The translations under genes were made by a program, and so were the position numbers. Below are positions 9,079 to 16,671 of a stretch of DNA of 41,268 bases, piece after piece (positions within the stretch are counted from its first letter, which is position 1; each line of letters starts with the position of its first letter). Origin of the DNA: Gemmatimonadaceae bacterium (GTDB lineage Bacteria > Gemmatimonadota > Gemmatimonadetes > Gemmatimonadales > Gemmatimonadaceae); NCBI GenBank assembly GCA_013361335.1, contig JABFYH010000166.1, positions 1 through 41,268 on the forward strand. The letters are read 5' to 3'. Below the pieces are notes generated by a model. It had not been told where the DNA came from and did not search any database. It saw only the letters and a program-made list of their open reading frames with translations.

Positions 9079-9146
9079 CCGCCGCCGTCTCGGCGGTGGC
9101 CAGACGATCGGTGATTCCCCGACTGCCCGCCGCCGACCTCTACGAC

Positions 9147-9152
9147 TAGCCT
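9147..9152 (+). promoter_or_regulatory. -10-like TAGCCT ahead of the 9160 gene
   Basis: TAGCCT ends 7 bases before the ATG at 9160 and no Shine-Dalgarno is present. This is the same geometry as the divergent YdeI-family gene. The -10 match is weak by itself. Confidence 0.3.
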
Positions 9153-9159
9153 TGGGCGC

Positions 9160-9597
9160 ATGGATTTCATGTGGGCGGATACGCTCCTCGCGGCCGAGCG
9201 CGCGCACGTCCTTCGCCTCCTCCTCTGGGGCGGCGGGAGCACCCTCGTCGGGACGGCGCTGCTCGCCTGGTTGCACATCGGCCGGCGCCGCTCGGCCCTC
9301 CTCGAGCAGTTCGGGCTGCAGACGGCCGCATGGGGAGCGGCCGAGCTGGTCTTTGCCGCGATCTCGCGCGCATCGCTGGTACCGCGTGATCTCGCGGCGG
9401 CCACGCGGCTCGACCGCCTGCTCTGGCTGGAGCTCGGCCTCGACGCGGGCTACCTCCTCGTCGGGCTCACGCTCGTGGCGTCGGGCTGGGCGCTCGGCCG
9501 GCGCCTCGGCATGGTCGGCGCCGGGCTCGCCGTCGCCGTCCAGGGCGTGGCGCTCGCCCTCCTCCACCTGCTCCTCGCCGGACAGATCTCGCGGTGA
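9160..9597 (+). CDS. Small integral membrane protein of unknown function
   Basis: A 145-residue protein with four predicted membrane helices: about 18-38, 50-68 (amphipathic-hydrophobic), 86-106 and 112-140. Short polar loops contain Arg-rich turns ([14 protein letters not shown]). I do not recognise a characterised family. It stands alone: the upstream neighbour is divergent and a hairpin follows the stop. The ATG is supported by the hydrophobic N-terminus and by a -10-like hexamer 7 bases upstream. A transport, quinone or envelope role cannot be distinguished from sequence. Confidence 0.7.
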   Translation: MDFMWADTLLAAERAHVLRLLLWGGGSTLVGTALLAWLHIGRRRSALLEQFGLQTAAWGAAELVFAAISRASLVPRDLAAATRLDRLLWLELGLDAGYLLVGLTLVASGWALGRRLGMVGAGLAVAVQGVALALLHLLLAGQISR

Positions 9598-9631
9598 TGC
9601 GCCGGCGCGCTGCTGCCGATCCTCTCCGTAT

Positions 9632-9648
9632 GCGCCGTGCGACGGCGC
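9632..9648 (+). terminator. Hairpin between membrane protein and HD hydrolase genes
   Basis: A 7-bp GC stem (9632-9638 with 9642-9648) with a 3-base loop is followed by GCTGTATCTTT. It could end the upstream transcript. The TATCTT at 9653-9658 just after it could be the -10 of the next gene. Confidence 0.4.
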
Positions 9649-9705
9649 GCTGTATCTTTCGTCCTCCCCGACCGCTTTGGTGATCCTCCGCAGGATCGAG
9701 ACGTG

Positions 9706-10329
9706 ATGACGACGCGCGGCTACTCCGATCGGATCAATCATGCCTTCGCCTTCGCGGCGAAGCACCACGACCGGCAGGTGCGCAAGGGGACGCGCCTCCC
9801 GTACCTCACGCATCCGGCGAACGTCGCCGTGATCCTCACGCGGTACGGGCAGGACGAGCAGACGGTCGTTGCGGGAATCCTGCACGACGTGATCGAGGAC
9901 TGTGTCCGGGACGGCTATACCCGCGACGTGCTCGAGCAGCGCATCGGCGACAAGTTCGGCGGTGCGGTGCTCGACACCGTGCTCGCCGTGACGGAGCGCC
10001 AGGTGGACGAGGAAGGGATCGAGCTCTCGAGCGAAGAGCGGAAGGACGACTACCTCGCCCGGCTCGCCGCCGCCTCCGAGCGGGCGCGGTGGGTGTGTGC
10101 GGCGGACAAGATCCACAACGGCAGCTCCATCGCGGCCGACCTCAAGCGCACCCTCGATCCGGACACCGTGTGGTCCCGCTTCAGCGCCGGCCGCGTGGGT
10201 ACGGTGCGCTGGTACCGCCGCGTCTACGAACGGCTGCGCGAGCTCGGCTTCGACGCGCCGATCATGGCGGAGCTTCGCGACGTGGCCGAGGAGCTCGAGC
10301 AGCTCGGCGCCGGCGCGCCGACGCGCTAG
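9706..10329 (+). CDS. HD-domain hydrolase, RelA/SpoT-Mesh1-like
   Basis: A 207-residue single-domain HD protein resembling the hydrolase half of SpoT and stand-alone Mesh1 enzymes. The pattern H-x-x-Q-x-R-K-G (HHDRQVRKG), THPANVA, the catalytic H-D pair in ILHDVIED, and late A-D-K-I-H-N all fit. Such enzymes remove the 3'-pyrophosphate of (p)ppGpp and, in some cases, NADPH phosphate. No synthetase or TGS/ACT domain is present. I take the start at 9706 because AGGATCGAG precedes it and the homologous region starts there; an in-frame start at 9637 would fall inside the preceding hairpin. The gene converges on ispG with a 16-bp gap. Confidence 0.85.
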   Translation: MTTRGYSDRINHAFAFAAKHHDRQVRKGTRLPYLTHPANVAVILTRYGQDEQTVVAGILHDVIEDCVRDGYTRDVLEQRIGDKFGGAVLDTVLAVTERQVDEEGIELSSEERKDDYLARLAAASERARWVCAADKIHNGSSIAADLKRTLDPDTVWSRFSAGRVGTVRWYRRVYERLRELGFDAPIMAELRDVAEELEQLGAGAPTR

Positions 10330-10345
10330 CTGCCGACGGTCGCGG

Positions 10346-11584
10346 TCAGCCCGCCGCGCCTACCAGCGCCGGCGCCGGATATGTCCGTGCGACGTACTCC
10401 TCGAGGATCACGAGGAACTCCTGCACGATCCGGTCGCCCTTGAGCGTCGTGAAGAGCTTGCCGTCGACGTACACCGGCGCCTTGGGCTCCTCGAAGGTGC
10501 CCGGCAGCGAGATGCCGAGGTTCGCATGCTTCGATTCGCCGGGACCGTTCACGACACATCCCATCACCGCCACGTGCATCGTCTCGACGCCGGGGTGCGT
10601 CTGCTTCCAGACGGGCATCTGCTCGCGGAGGTAGGTCTGGATGTCCTCCGCCATGTGCTGGAAGAAGCTCGACGTCGTGCGGCCGCATCCGGGGCATGCC
10701 GTCACCTGCGGCGCGAAGCTGCGCAGGCCGAGCGATTGCAGGATCTGCTGTGCGACCAGCACCTCCTCCGTTCGATCGCCGTTCGGTTTCGGGGTCAGCG
10801 AGACGCGGATCGTGTCGCCGATCCCCTTGGCCAGCAGGATCGAGAGTGCGGCGGCGCTGGCCACCTGCCCCTTCATGCCCATCCCCGCCTCGGTGAGCCC
10901 GAGGTGCAGCGGGTAGTCGCAGCGCGCGGCGAGGCGCTCGTAGACCTCCACGAGATCCGGCACGTGCGACACCTTGGCCGAGATCAGGATCCGGTCATGG
11001 CCGAGCCCCGTCTCCTCGGCCAGCTCGGCAGAGCGGAGGGCGGAGGCGAGCATGGCCTCCATGTAGACGTCCTTCGCCGTGCGGGGCGAGCCGGCGCGGG
11101 CGTTCTCGTCCATCATCTGCGTGAGCAGATCCTGATCGAGCGAACCCCAGTTCACGCCGATGCGCACCGGCTTGCCATGCTCGACCGCGAGCTGCACGAT
11201 CGTGCGAAAGTTCTCGTCGCGCCGCTTGCCGCCCACGTTCCCCGGGTTGATGCGGTACTTCGCGAGCGCGCGCGCACAGGCCGGGTACTTGGCGAGCAGC
11301 AGGTGCCCGTTGTAGTGGAAGTCGCCGACGATCGGCACCGTGACGCCCTGATCCGCCAGCCGTGCGACGATCTCGGGCACCGCAGCGGCGGCCTCGTCGT
11401 TGTTGACCGTGACGCGCACGATCTGCGAGCCCGCCGTCGCCAGCGCGGCCACCTGTGCCGCCGTGGCCGCCGCGTCGGCGGTGTCCGTGTTCGTCATGGA
11501 CTGCACGACGACCGGATGCGCCGATCCCACGGGAACGGTGCCGACGAGCGCGGTGACGGTGGCTCTGCGAGGGGCGAAGGACAC
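10346..11584 (-). CDS. ispG: 4-hydroxy-3-methylbut-2-enyl diphosphate synthase (IspG/GcpE)
   Basis: IspG converts MEcPP to HMBPP in the MEP isoprenoid pathway using a [4Fe-4S] cluster and reduced flavodoxin or ferredoxin. The protein shows the family opening [16 protein letters not shown] followed by [11 protein letters not shown], the TIM-barrel segments ([28 protein letters not shown]), and the C-terminal cluster region with Cys in ACPGCG and [11 protein letters not shown]. The GTG at 11584 gives 412 residues, normal for the short bacterial form. A longer open frame to 11797 would run into the divergent gene and lacks family similarity. A TAGATT -10-like hexamer lies 32 bases upstream and abuts a 12-bp palindrome. 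No Shine-Dalgarno is visible. Confidence 0.93.
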   Translation of the reverse strand: MSFAPRRATVTALVGTVPVGSAHPVVVQSMTNTDTADAAATAAQVAALATAGSQIVRVTVNNDEAAAAVPEIVARLADQGVTVPIVGDFHYNGHLLLAKYPACARALAKYRINPGNVGGKRRDENFRTIVQLAVEHGKPVRIGVNWGSLDQDLLTQMMDENARAGSPRTAKDVYMEAMLASALRSAELAEETGLGHDRILISAKVSHVPDLVEVYERLAARCDYPLHLGLTEAGMGMKGQVASAAALSILLAKGIGDTIRVSLTPKPNGDRTEEVLVAQQILQSLGLRSFAPQVTACPGCGRTTSSFFQHMAEDIQTYLREQMPVWKQTHPGVETMHVAVMGCVVNGPGESKHANLGISLPGTFEEPKAPVYVDGKLFTTLKGDRIVQEFLVILEEYVARTYPAPALVGAAG

Positions 11585-11615
11585 GGGACGACGGGTCAGG
11601 GTCGGAGACCCATGA

Positions 11616-11634
11616 AATCTAAGGGAACGTTCCC
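11616..11634 (-). promoter_or_regulatory. ispG promoter -10 with abutting palindrome GGGAACGTTCCC
   Basis: On the minus strand a perfect 12-bp palindrome (11623-11634) is separated by one base from TAGATT (11621 to 11616). If TAGATT is the -10, the palindrome fills the spacer and would be an operator acting on ispG. No recognisable -35 is present, which would suit activator-dependent or repressed control. Confidence 0.45.
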
Positions 11635-11718
11635 CGTGCAGTGAGCGGGACGGCGGCGTAACTTCTGCCTCTGGGGCGAGGCCCCACCCCTGCACCACTC
11701 TGCACGGAGAGACGACCG

Positions 11719-12183
11719 ATGGATGACGATCTGCCGCGAGACGACGCCGCTGCCCGACGAGACCCGGCGGACCGGACCCCGCCACCCGGCGAGCCACGAC
11801 GGCCGCGGAAACGGCGCTGGGGCGTGATCCTGTTCGGCGTCTTCGTCATCCTCCCCATCCTGCTCATCGCGCTCTGGACGACGATCGCCCTCAACTGGAG
11901 CTACTCCAAGGGAGAACGCGCCGGCTACGTGCAGAAGTTCTCGCAGAAGGGGTGGATCTGTAAGACGTGGGAGGGCGAGATCGCGATGGTGAACATGCCC
12001 GGTCAGGCGCAGGAGAAGTTCGCGTTCAGCGTGCGCAGCGACAGCGTCGCGCACGAGATCACGCGACACATGGGTGGGCGGGTGTCGATCACCTACGAGC
12101 AGCATCCGGGCATCCCCCTGCGCTGCTTCGGCGATACGGACTATTTCGTGACCGGGGTGACGCCGGTGGCCGCCACGCCGTAG
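11719..12183 (+). CDS. Single-pass membrane protein, unknown function
   Basis: A 154-residue protein. Residues 1-33 are Asp/Pro/Arg-rich, ending in the basic RRPRKRRW. One membrane helix follows (about 34-58, [21 protein letters not shown]). The ~95-residue outer domain has [14 protein letters not shown], two cysteines (WICKTWEGE and LRCFGD) that could form a disulfide, and a beta-rich tail. The helix-then-YSxGERAGY arrangement recurs in uncharacterised proteins of Bacteroidota-like genomes, as far as I recall. GGAGAG sits about 7 bases before the ATG and TAACTT at 11659-11664 is a possible -10. No function can be assigned. Confidence 0.75.
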   Translation: MDDDLPRDDAAARRDPADRTPPPGEPRRPRKRRWGVILFGVFVILPILLIALWTTIALNWSYSKGERAGYVQKFSQKGWICKTWEGEIAMVNMPGQAQEKFAFSVRSDSVAHEITRHMGGRVSITYEQHPGIPLRCFGDTDYFVTGVTPVAATP

Positions 12184-12237
12184 CCCTCCCGGGCGGTCGT
12201 ACGCCCCGGGCGGGATGCGCACGCTTCGGCGGCACTA

Positions 12238-12266
12238 TTGACCGTTCTTTTAGGGCTTGCTACGTT
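12238..12266 (+). promoter_or_regulatory. Promoter of the first cold-shock gene
   Basis: TTGACC (12238-12243), a 17-base spacer, and TACGTT (12261-12266) preceded by an extended -10 TG. Transcription would start near 12273, leaving a 5' leader of about 130 bases before the start codon, as is usual for cold-shock mRNAs. Confidence 0.65.
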
Positions 12267-12401
12267 AGCGCCTGCCGAGCCGGCAACGAGCGAGCGCGGC
12301 AGGCAGTGCGTGGCGGGACATCGGTGAGCCCGCGGGTCAGACAATTGTCTGGGTACGGCATGTTCCGCTCCCTGGACAATCAGTTTCCTCAGGAGTGGTA
12401 C

Positions 12402-12608
12402 ATGCGTACGAAGGGCAAGGTGAAGTGGTTCAACGACGCGAAGGGGTTCGGCTTCATCACCCCGGACAGCGGTGAGAAAGACTGCTTCGTGCACTACAGC
12501 GCGATCCAGGGCAACGGCTTCAAGTCGCTGGCCGAGGGAGACGCTGTGGAGTTCGACATCGTGCAGGGAGCGAAGGGTCCCGCGGCGGAGAACGTCACCA
12601 AGGCGTGA
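12402..12608 (+). CDS. Cold-shock protein (CspA family)
   Basis: A 68-residue single cold-shock domain with both nucleic-acid-binding motifs: RNP1 as KGFGFI (in [11 protein letters not shown]) and RNP2 as DCFVHYSAI. CspA proteins bind single-stranded RNA and DNA and act as RNA chaperones. An AGGAG about 8 bases upstream supports the ATG. The gene has its own promoter with a long leader and a strong terminator, so it is monocistronic. RNP2 has Tyr (FVHYS) where the second copy at 34636 has Phe (FVHFS). The two proteins share the run [11 protein letters not shown], so they are close paralogues. Confidence 0.95.
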   Translation: MRTKGKVKWFNDAKGFGFITPDSGEKDCFVHYSAIQGNGFKSLAEGDAVEFDIVQGAKGPAAENVTKA

Positions 12609-12623
12609 TGCGCCTGGTCGTCA

Positions 12624-12658
12624 ATGGGGCGAGCGGTCCGTCGGACCGCTCGCCCCAT
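12624..12658 (+). terminator. Terminator of the first cold-shock gene
   Basis: A perfect 17-bp stem (12624-12640 with 12642-12658) is followed by TTTTCATTTT. It is the clearest intrinsic terminator in the window and the only one with a good U-tract. It may also serve the convergent minus-strand gene, whose stop codon is at 12661. Confidence 0.85.
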
Positions 12659-12660
12659 TT

Positions 12661-13050
12661 TCATTTTGCGCGCGAGCGGTAGCGCGTCGGCGGGCCGCGT
12701 CGCGGAGTGGGGGCCGATTCGAGTGCCTCGCGCAGGCGACGCTCGACCGCCCGCTCGAGGAGCGCCCGGTCGAGCGCGAGGTGGACGGCGCCACGCTGGA
12801 TGATGGCAGCGCCGTCGCCGTCGAGCAGCTCTCGGGCGAGCGGCAGCGCGTCCCGAACGCTCAGCCCCAGCACGGCGTGGAGCTCTCGCGTGAGGGCGAG
12901 GTGGAGGAGGGTCGGGCGGGGGATGCGCCGTGCCACGCCACGTCGCGCAGCCGCGACGCCGGGGACGTCGTGCTGGGAGAGGACGTTGTCGGTCCACTTG
13001 ATCGGCGCGTCGATGGCAAGTGATGTGACGGCAACGTCATAAAAGCGCAC
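12661..13050 (-). CDS. Small putative DNA-binding protein (HTH-like), unknown family
   Basis: A 129-residue protein. Residues ~10-45 (SLAIDAPIKWTDNVLSQ...ARRGVARRIPR) read as a small helix-turn-helix followed by a basic wing; ~46-75 (LLHLALTRELHAVLGLSVRDALPLA) are hydrophobic helices; the tail is Arg-rich. It could be a small repressor or an antitoxin-like regulator; this is inference. The GTG start at 13050 is supported by AGGA seven bases upstream. That ribosome-binding site lies inside the right half of a perfect palindrome (13057-13074), and a second copy lies 49 bp further up. This suggests autoregulation. No partner toxin is adjacent. Confidence 0.6.
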   Translation of the reverse strand: MRFYDVAVTSLAIDAPIKWTDNVLSQHDVPGVAAARRGVARRIPRPTLLHLALTRELHAVLGLSVRDALPLARELLDGDGAAIIQRGAVHLALDRALLERAVERRLREALESAPTPRRGPPTRYRSRAK

Positions 13051-13056
13051 GCTATA

Positions 13057-13074
13057 TTCCTAAATAAGTAGGAA
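13057..13074. promoter_or_regulatory. Palindromic operator 1, TTCCTA-N6-TAGGAA
   Basis: A perfect dyad (13057-13062 with 13069-13074) in an AT-rich island. On the minus strand it includes the AGGA ribosome-binding site of the 129-residue gene, so a bound protein would block its expression. Confidence 0.6.
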
Positions 13075-13106
13075 AATGCCCGTCTTCCAGGGCGATACCC
13101 AGTTGC

Positions 13107-13122
13107 TCCTAATTTAATAGGA
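13107..13122. promoter_or_regulatory. Palindromic operator 2, TCCTA-N6-TAGGA
   Basis: A second perfect dyad with the same half-site and same 6-base spacer as operator 1. Centres are 49 bp apart. It lies between the small regulator and the outer-membrane gene at 13320, so it could affect either. Confidence 0.6.
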
Positions 13123-13319
13123 CAAGTCGGGTCCCGCCAGACGCACTGAAACCGCCTGAGCGACCGCCGTACGCCCACGCCGAGCGTCGCCGCTTGGCGG
13201 ACCAATCGACGGCTGCACTGGTGCCGTTGCCGCCCATGAATCGTCAAACCGCAAAGACCTGCGGGGGCGACCAGGCCGCACCTGCCACCGCGCATCCCAA
13301 CTTCAGAGGAACCCCCGAC

Positions 13320-13829
13320 ATGACCAGACGAATTCTCGCCGCGCTCGCCGCAACCCTGCTCGCGGTGGCCCCCGCCACGCTGCACGCCCAGTCGTTCAGC
13401 CTCGCCGGCGGGCTCGCCATGCCCACCAGCGCCTTCGGTGACGCCGAGCAGTCCGGCTACAATGGCACGATCGGTCTCAACTTCGGCGCGCCGCTCCTCC
13501 CCGTCGGGGCGCGTCTCGAAGGCAGCATCAACGGCTTCAACCACAAGAACAACCTCAGCGGCGACACGCGCGTCCTGAGCGCGACCGCGAACGCGACCGT
13601 CGGGCTGGGAATGCCCTACCTCATCGGCGGCCTCGGGTACTACAACGCGCGCGTCACGGTGGGGTCGCTGGGCGAGGCCACGAAGAGCGGGGCCGGCTTC
13701 AACATCGGCGCCGGCCTTACCTTCCCGCTGCCCGCGCTCAGCCCCTACGTCGAGGTGCGCTACCACCAGATGACGGGCGACGCGAGCGACGTCAAGTTCA
13801 CGCCCATCACCTTCGGCATCAAATTCTGA
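13320..13829 (+). CDS. Small outer-membrane beta-barrel protein
   Basis: A 169-residue protein with a clear signal peptide (MTRRILAALAATLLAVAPATLHAQ, cleavage after Ala in HA-Q). The mature part alternates polar and hydrophobic residues in about eight strands, and ends with a C-terminal Phe (FGIKF), the usual barrel-assembly signal. It resembles the generic outer-membrane beta-barrel (OmpA/OmpW-like) group; the ligand or role is unknown. The ATG at 13320 is preceded by AGAGGA, which favours it over an in-frame ATG at 13194 that would place non-signal sequence first. A strong hairpin follows the stop. Confidence 0.85.
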   Translation: MTRRILAALAATLLAVAPATLHAQSFSLAGGLAMPTSAFGDAEQSGYNGTIGLNFGAPLLPVGARLEGSINGFNHKNNLSGDTRVLSATANATVGLGMPYLIGGLGYYNARVTVGSLGEATKSGAGFNIGAGLTFPLPALSPYVEVRYHQMTGDASDVKFTPITFGIKF

Positions 13830-13845
13830 TCGGTCTCGAATGAGC

Positions 13846-13878
13846 ACGGGGGCGGACGCATGACGCGTCCGCCCCCGT
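13846..13878. terminator. Bidirectional hairpin between outer-membrane gene and hrpB
   Basis: A perfect 14-bp stem (13846-13859 with 13865-13878), 5-base loop, between two convergent stop codons (13829 plus, 13886 minus). It can serve both genes. No U-tract. Confidence 0.7.
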
Positions 13879-13885
13879 CGCGTTG

Positions 13886-16405
13886 CTACCCTCGTGGCTT
13901 CGCCCGCCGCGTCGGCGCCGCCGCCAGTGGATCGTCCGGCCACTCGTGCTTGGGATACCGGCCGCGCAGATCCTTGCGCACGTCGAAGTACGACGAGCGC
14001 CAGAAGCCGGCGAGATCGCGAGTCACCTGCACGGGACGTCGCGCCGGCGAGAGGAGGTGAAGGGTCAGCGGAACCGCCCCACCCGCCACGCGGGGCGTGT
14101 CCGCCAACCCGAACAGCTCCTGCAGCCGCACCGCCAGCACAGGGGCGGCCGGATCGGCGTAATCGACGGCGATGCGCGACCCGGTCGGAACGGTGACATG
14201 CGTCGGCGCGAGCAGGTCGAGTGCGCGGCGCTGCTCCCAGGTGAGCAGGTCGAGCACCATCGCCCCCGGATCGAGCCGCTCCACCTCGGCGCGTGTGCGC
14301 AGCCCGAGCAGCCGTGGAAGCAGCCACGCTTCCAGGGAATCCCGCAGCGCGACGTCGCCGACATCCGGCCACGCATCGTCCCATCGATGCAGAAACGCCA
14401 GGCGCTCGCGCAGCCGTTGCGCCGCGCCGTTCCACTGCACCGCCACCCCGTCGCCCCGCGCAATGGCGGCAAGCAGCACGCGCGCCACGCGTTCGTCGTC
14501 GGGCGCGCGCGCGGGCACCTCACGCAGCACGATCGCGCCAAGCCGCTCCCGAAGCAGCGCGCGCACCGCGCCCGCGGACGCGTCCCATTCCACGATCTCC
14601 TCCCGAACGATCTGAGCGCCGAACAGCTCGTCGACCTCCCCGCGGGTGAGCGGCGCGCCCAGATAGACGCGGGACTGTGGCGCGCGGCCGTCGAGATCGG
14701 CGATCGCCAGAAAGCCCGCGCCGGTGAGCGTACCGCCATCGTCGAGCGCGGCGCCCAGCCCGTTGCGCATGAGAAACCGTTCTCCCGATCCGGCGCGGCG
14801 CTGGGCGACACGATCCGGATAGGCGAGCGCGACGAGACGGCCGACGGCGTCCTCGTCGATCCGCTCGGCATCCGCCACGCCGAGCTGCTCGCGCCAGGCG
14901 CGCGCCTGCTCTCGCACACGCCGCATGGCATCGCGATCGATCTCGTGATGCTCGGAGGATCGACCATGCTCCGCCACGAGCCCGACCCGCAGCCGCAGAT
15001 CGGCCTCCCGGAGCACGGCGTCGCGGCGCACGACGTCGCGCTCCTGCAGCAACGCGGCGACGACACAGGCGGTCGATCCGAGCCCCATCGCGCGCCCACG
15101 CAACAGCATGTGCCCGAGCCGTGGGTGCGCACCGAGCGCCGCCATCTCTCGACCATGCGCGGTGAGGTGATCGGCGTCATCCAGCGCATCGAGCTGGCGC
15201 AGCAGCTCGCGGGCCTGATTGAGCCCGCCCTTCGGAGGTGAGTCGAGCCAGCGGAGCTCACCGGGATCGCGCACGCCGGCGATCGCGAGATCGAGCGCCA
15301 GCGATGCGAGGTCGGTCTCCAGAATCTCGGGCGTCGCGCGCTGCAGCAGGCCGGCCTGGTCCTCCTGCGCCCACAGCCGGTAACAGATACCGGGCGCGGT
15401 GCGCCCGGCACGCCCGCATCGCTGCTCGGACGACGTCCGCGAAACCCGCACCGTCTCGAGGCGCGTCATCCCGCTGCGCGGCGAGAACCGCGGGACGCGA
15501 GCGAAGCCGCCATCCACCACGATACGAACGCCGTCGATGGTCAGGCTCGTTTCCGCGATCGACGTCGCGAGCACGACCTTGCGCTGGCCCGGCGGGGCAG
15601 GGGTGATGGCCGCATCCTGCGCCGCCGATGGCAGGTCACCGTACAACGGATGCAGCCGCACGTCGCGAGCCAGGGACCCATCGTCGAGCAACGCAAGCGC
15701 TCGCCGGATCTCCGCCGCACCCGGCAGGAACGCGAGCACGCTTCCGTCGTCGTGCGCCAGCGCCTGGCGGACTACCGCGGCCACCGCGGCATCGGCCCGC
15801 TGCCCATCGCGTCGCCCGACGTATCGCACCTCGACCGGATGCGCGCGGCCCGCGCTCGTGATCACTGGCGCTCCATCCAACAACGTCGACACCGCCGCAC
15901 CGTCGAGCGTCGCCGACATCACGAGGATGCGCAGATCGGGCCGCAGTACCTCCTGCGCCTGCAGCGCGAGCGCGAGGCCGAGGTCGGCCTGCACGCTCCG
16001 CTCGTGGAACTCATCGAACACGAGCAGACCGACGTCGTCCAACGACGGGTCGGACTGGAGCATGCGCGTGAGCACTCCCTCCGTCACCACCTCGATCCGG
16101 GTGCGCGCCGACACACGCGTCTCGCCCCGCACGCGAAATCCGACCGTGCCGCCGACTGCGTCGCCGACGATGGACGCCATGCGCCGCGCCGCGGCGCGGG
16201 CGGCGAGCCGGCGCGGCTCAAGCATCACCACCCGCTGAGCGGCGAGCCAGGTCGCGTTCATCAGGACGAGGGGCACCCGCGTCGTCTTGCCCGCGCCGGG
16301 CGGCGCCTGCAGCACCACCGCCCGCCGATCAGCGAGCGCAGCCCCGAGCGACGACAGCACGTCATCGATCGGAAGGGGCGCGCCGAGCCGGCTGGAAAAC
16401 TCCAT
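13886..16405 (-). CDS. hrpB: ATP-dependent helicase HrpB
   Basis: An 839-residue DEAH-box (DExH) helicase. Walker A is QAPPGAGKTT (33-42), Walker B is DEFH (131-134), motif III is SAT (164-166), followed by ATSIAETSLTIDGV and motif VI QRCGRAGR. The HA2 and C-terminal HrpB domains follow, ending in the typical TRDLAGFW...YFDVRKDLRGRYPKHEWPDDPL segment. Length and this C-terminus identify HrpB rather than HrpA. The cellular role is poorly defined; it is not essential in most bacteria. TAGATT ends 6 bases before the ATG on the minus strand and no Shine-Dalgarno is visible, so the mRNA may be leaderless. Confidence 0.95.
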   Translation of the reverse strand: MEFSSRLGAPLPIDDVLSSLGAALADRRAVVLQAPPGAGKTTRVPLVLMNATWLAAQRVVMLEPRRLAARAAARRMASIVGDAVGGTVGFRVRGETRVSARTRIEVVTEGVLTRMLQSDPSLDDVGLLVFDEFHERSVQADLGLALALQAQEVLRPDLRILVMSATLDGAAVSTLLDGAPVITSAGRAHPVEVRYVGRRDGQRADAAVAAVVRQALAHDDGSVLAFLPGAAEIRRALALLDDGSLARDVRLHPLYGDLPSAAQDAAITPAPPGQRKVVLATSIAETSLTIDGVRIVVDGGFARVPRFSPRSGMTRLETVRVSRTSSEQRCGRAGRTAPGICYRLWAQEDQAGLLQRATPEILETDLASLALDLAIAGVRDPGELRWLDSPPKGGLNQARELLRQLDALDDADHLTAHGREMAALGAHPRLGHMLLRGRAMGLGSTACVVAALLQERDVVRRDAVLREADLRLRVGLVAEHGRSSEHHEIDRDAMRRVREQARAWREQLGVADAERIDEDAVGRLVALAYPDRVAQRRAGSGERFLMRNGLGAALDDGGTLTGAGFLAIADLDGRAPQSRVYLGAPLTRGEVDELFGAQIVREEIVEWDASAGAVRALLRERLGAIVLREVPARAPDDERVARVLLAAIARGDGVAVQWNGAAQRLRERLAFLHRWDDAWPDVGDVALRDSLEAWLLPRLLGLRTRAEVERLDPGAMVLDLLTWEQRRALDLLAPTHVTVPTGSRIAVDYADPAAPVLAVRLQELFGLADTPRVAGGAVPLTLHLLSPARRPVQVTRDLAGFWRSSYFDVRKDLRGRYPKHEWPDDPLAAAPTRRAKPRG

Positions 16406-16411
16406 GCACGA

Positions 16412-16417
16412 AATCTA
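16412..16417 (-). promoter_or_regulatory. -10-like TAGATT of hrpB (leaderless candidate)
   Basis: TAGATT read on the minus strand (16417 to 16412), then TCGTGC, then the ATG at 16405. The gap of six bases puts the expected transcription start at the start codon. Confidence 0.45.
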
Positions 16418-16461
16418 TCACCGCCTGTTCGACCGCCCCGCACTCCACCAGATTATCCAGC

Positions 16462-16671
16462 ATGGCGAAGCTGGAGTTCTTCCGCAGCACGGACATCTCC
16501 ACGCACTGCGATCAGTGCGGCGGACGCGTGGACCTCATCAAGGGCGGAGTCTGCGTGCGGTGCCGGCGCATCCTCTGCTATTCCCATCTCCACGGCTCCT
16601 TCCTGCGCCGCCTGCTCACCGACCTCGGGGCGGAGACGGTCTGCGTCGCGTGTCGCGCTCGTGGACGCTGA
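16462..16671 (+). CDS. Small zinc-ribbon protein
   Basis: A 69-residue protein with four metal-ligand pairs: C16-x2-C19, C31-x2-C34, C39 with H42/H44, and C61-x2-C64. The order suggests two zinc sites, cross-braced or consecutive. Between them lies a basic stretch (VRCRRIL and RRLLTDLG). It may bind nucleic acid or act as a small adaptor; no specific family is recognised. It is the first gene of a packed plus-strand run: its end overlaps the TrpF-like start by 11 bp. It is divergent from hrpB with 56 bp between start codons and lacks a Shine-Dalgarno. Confidence 0.75.
   Translation: MAKLEFFRSTDISTHCDQCGGRVDLIKGGVCVRCRRILCYSHLHGSFLRRLLTDLGAETVCVACRARGR

Noticed and set aside
7522-9114. 530-codon open frame opposite the exonuclease and YdeI genes
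   Set aside because: Runs across two well-supported minus-strand genes and has no recognisable domain.
11585-11797. Longer N-terminus for ispG
   Set aside because: It would overlap the divergent gene at 11719, cover the promoter-like TAGATT and palindrome, and has no similarity to the family N-terminus.
12661-13050. Toxin-antitoxin pair built on the small HTH-like protein
   Set aside because: No second small gene is adjacent in the same direction; the neighbours are a cold-shock gene and an outer-membrane barrel.
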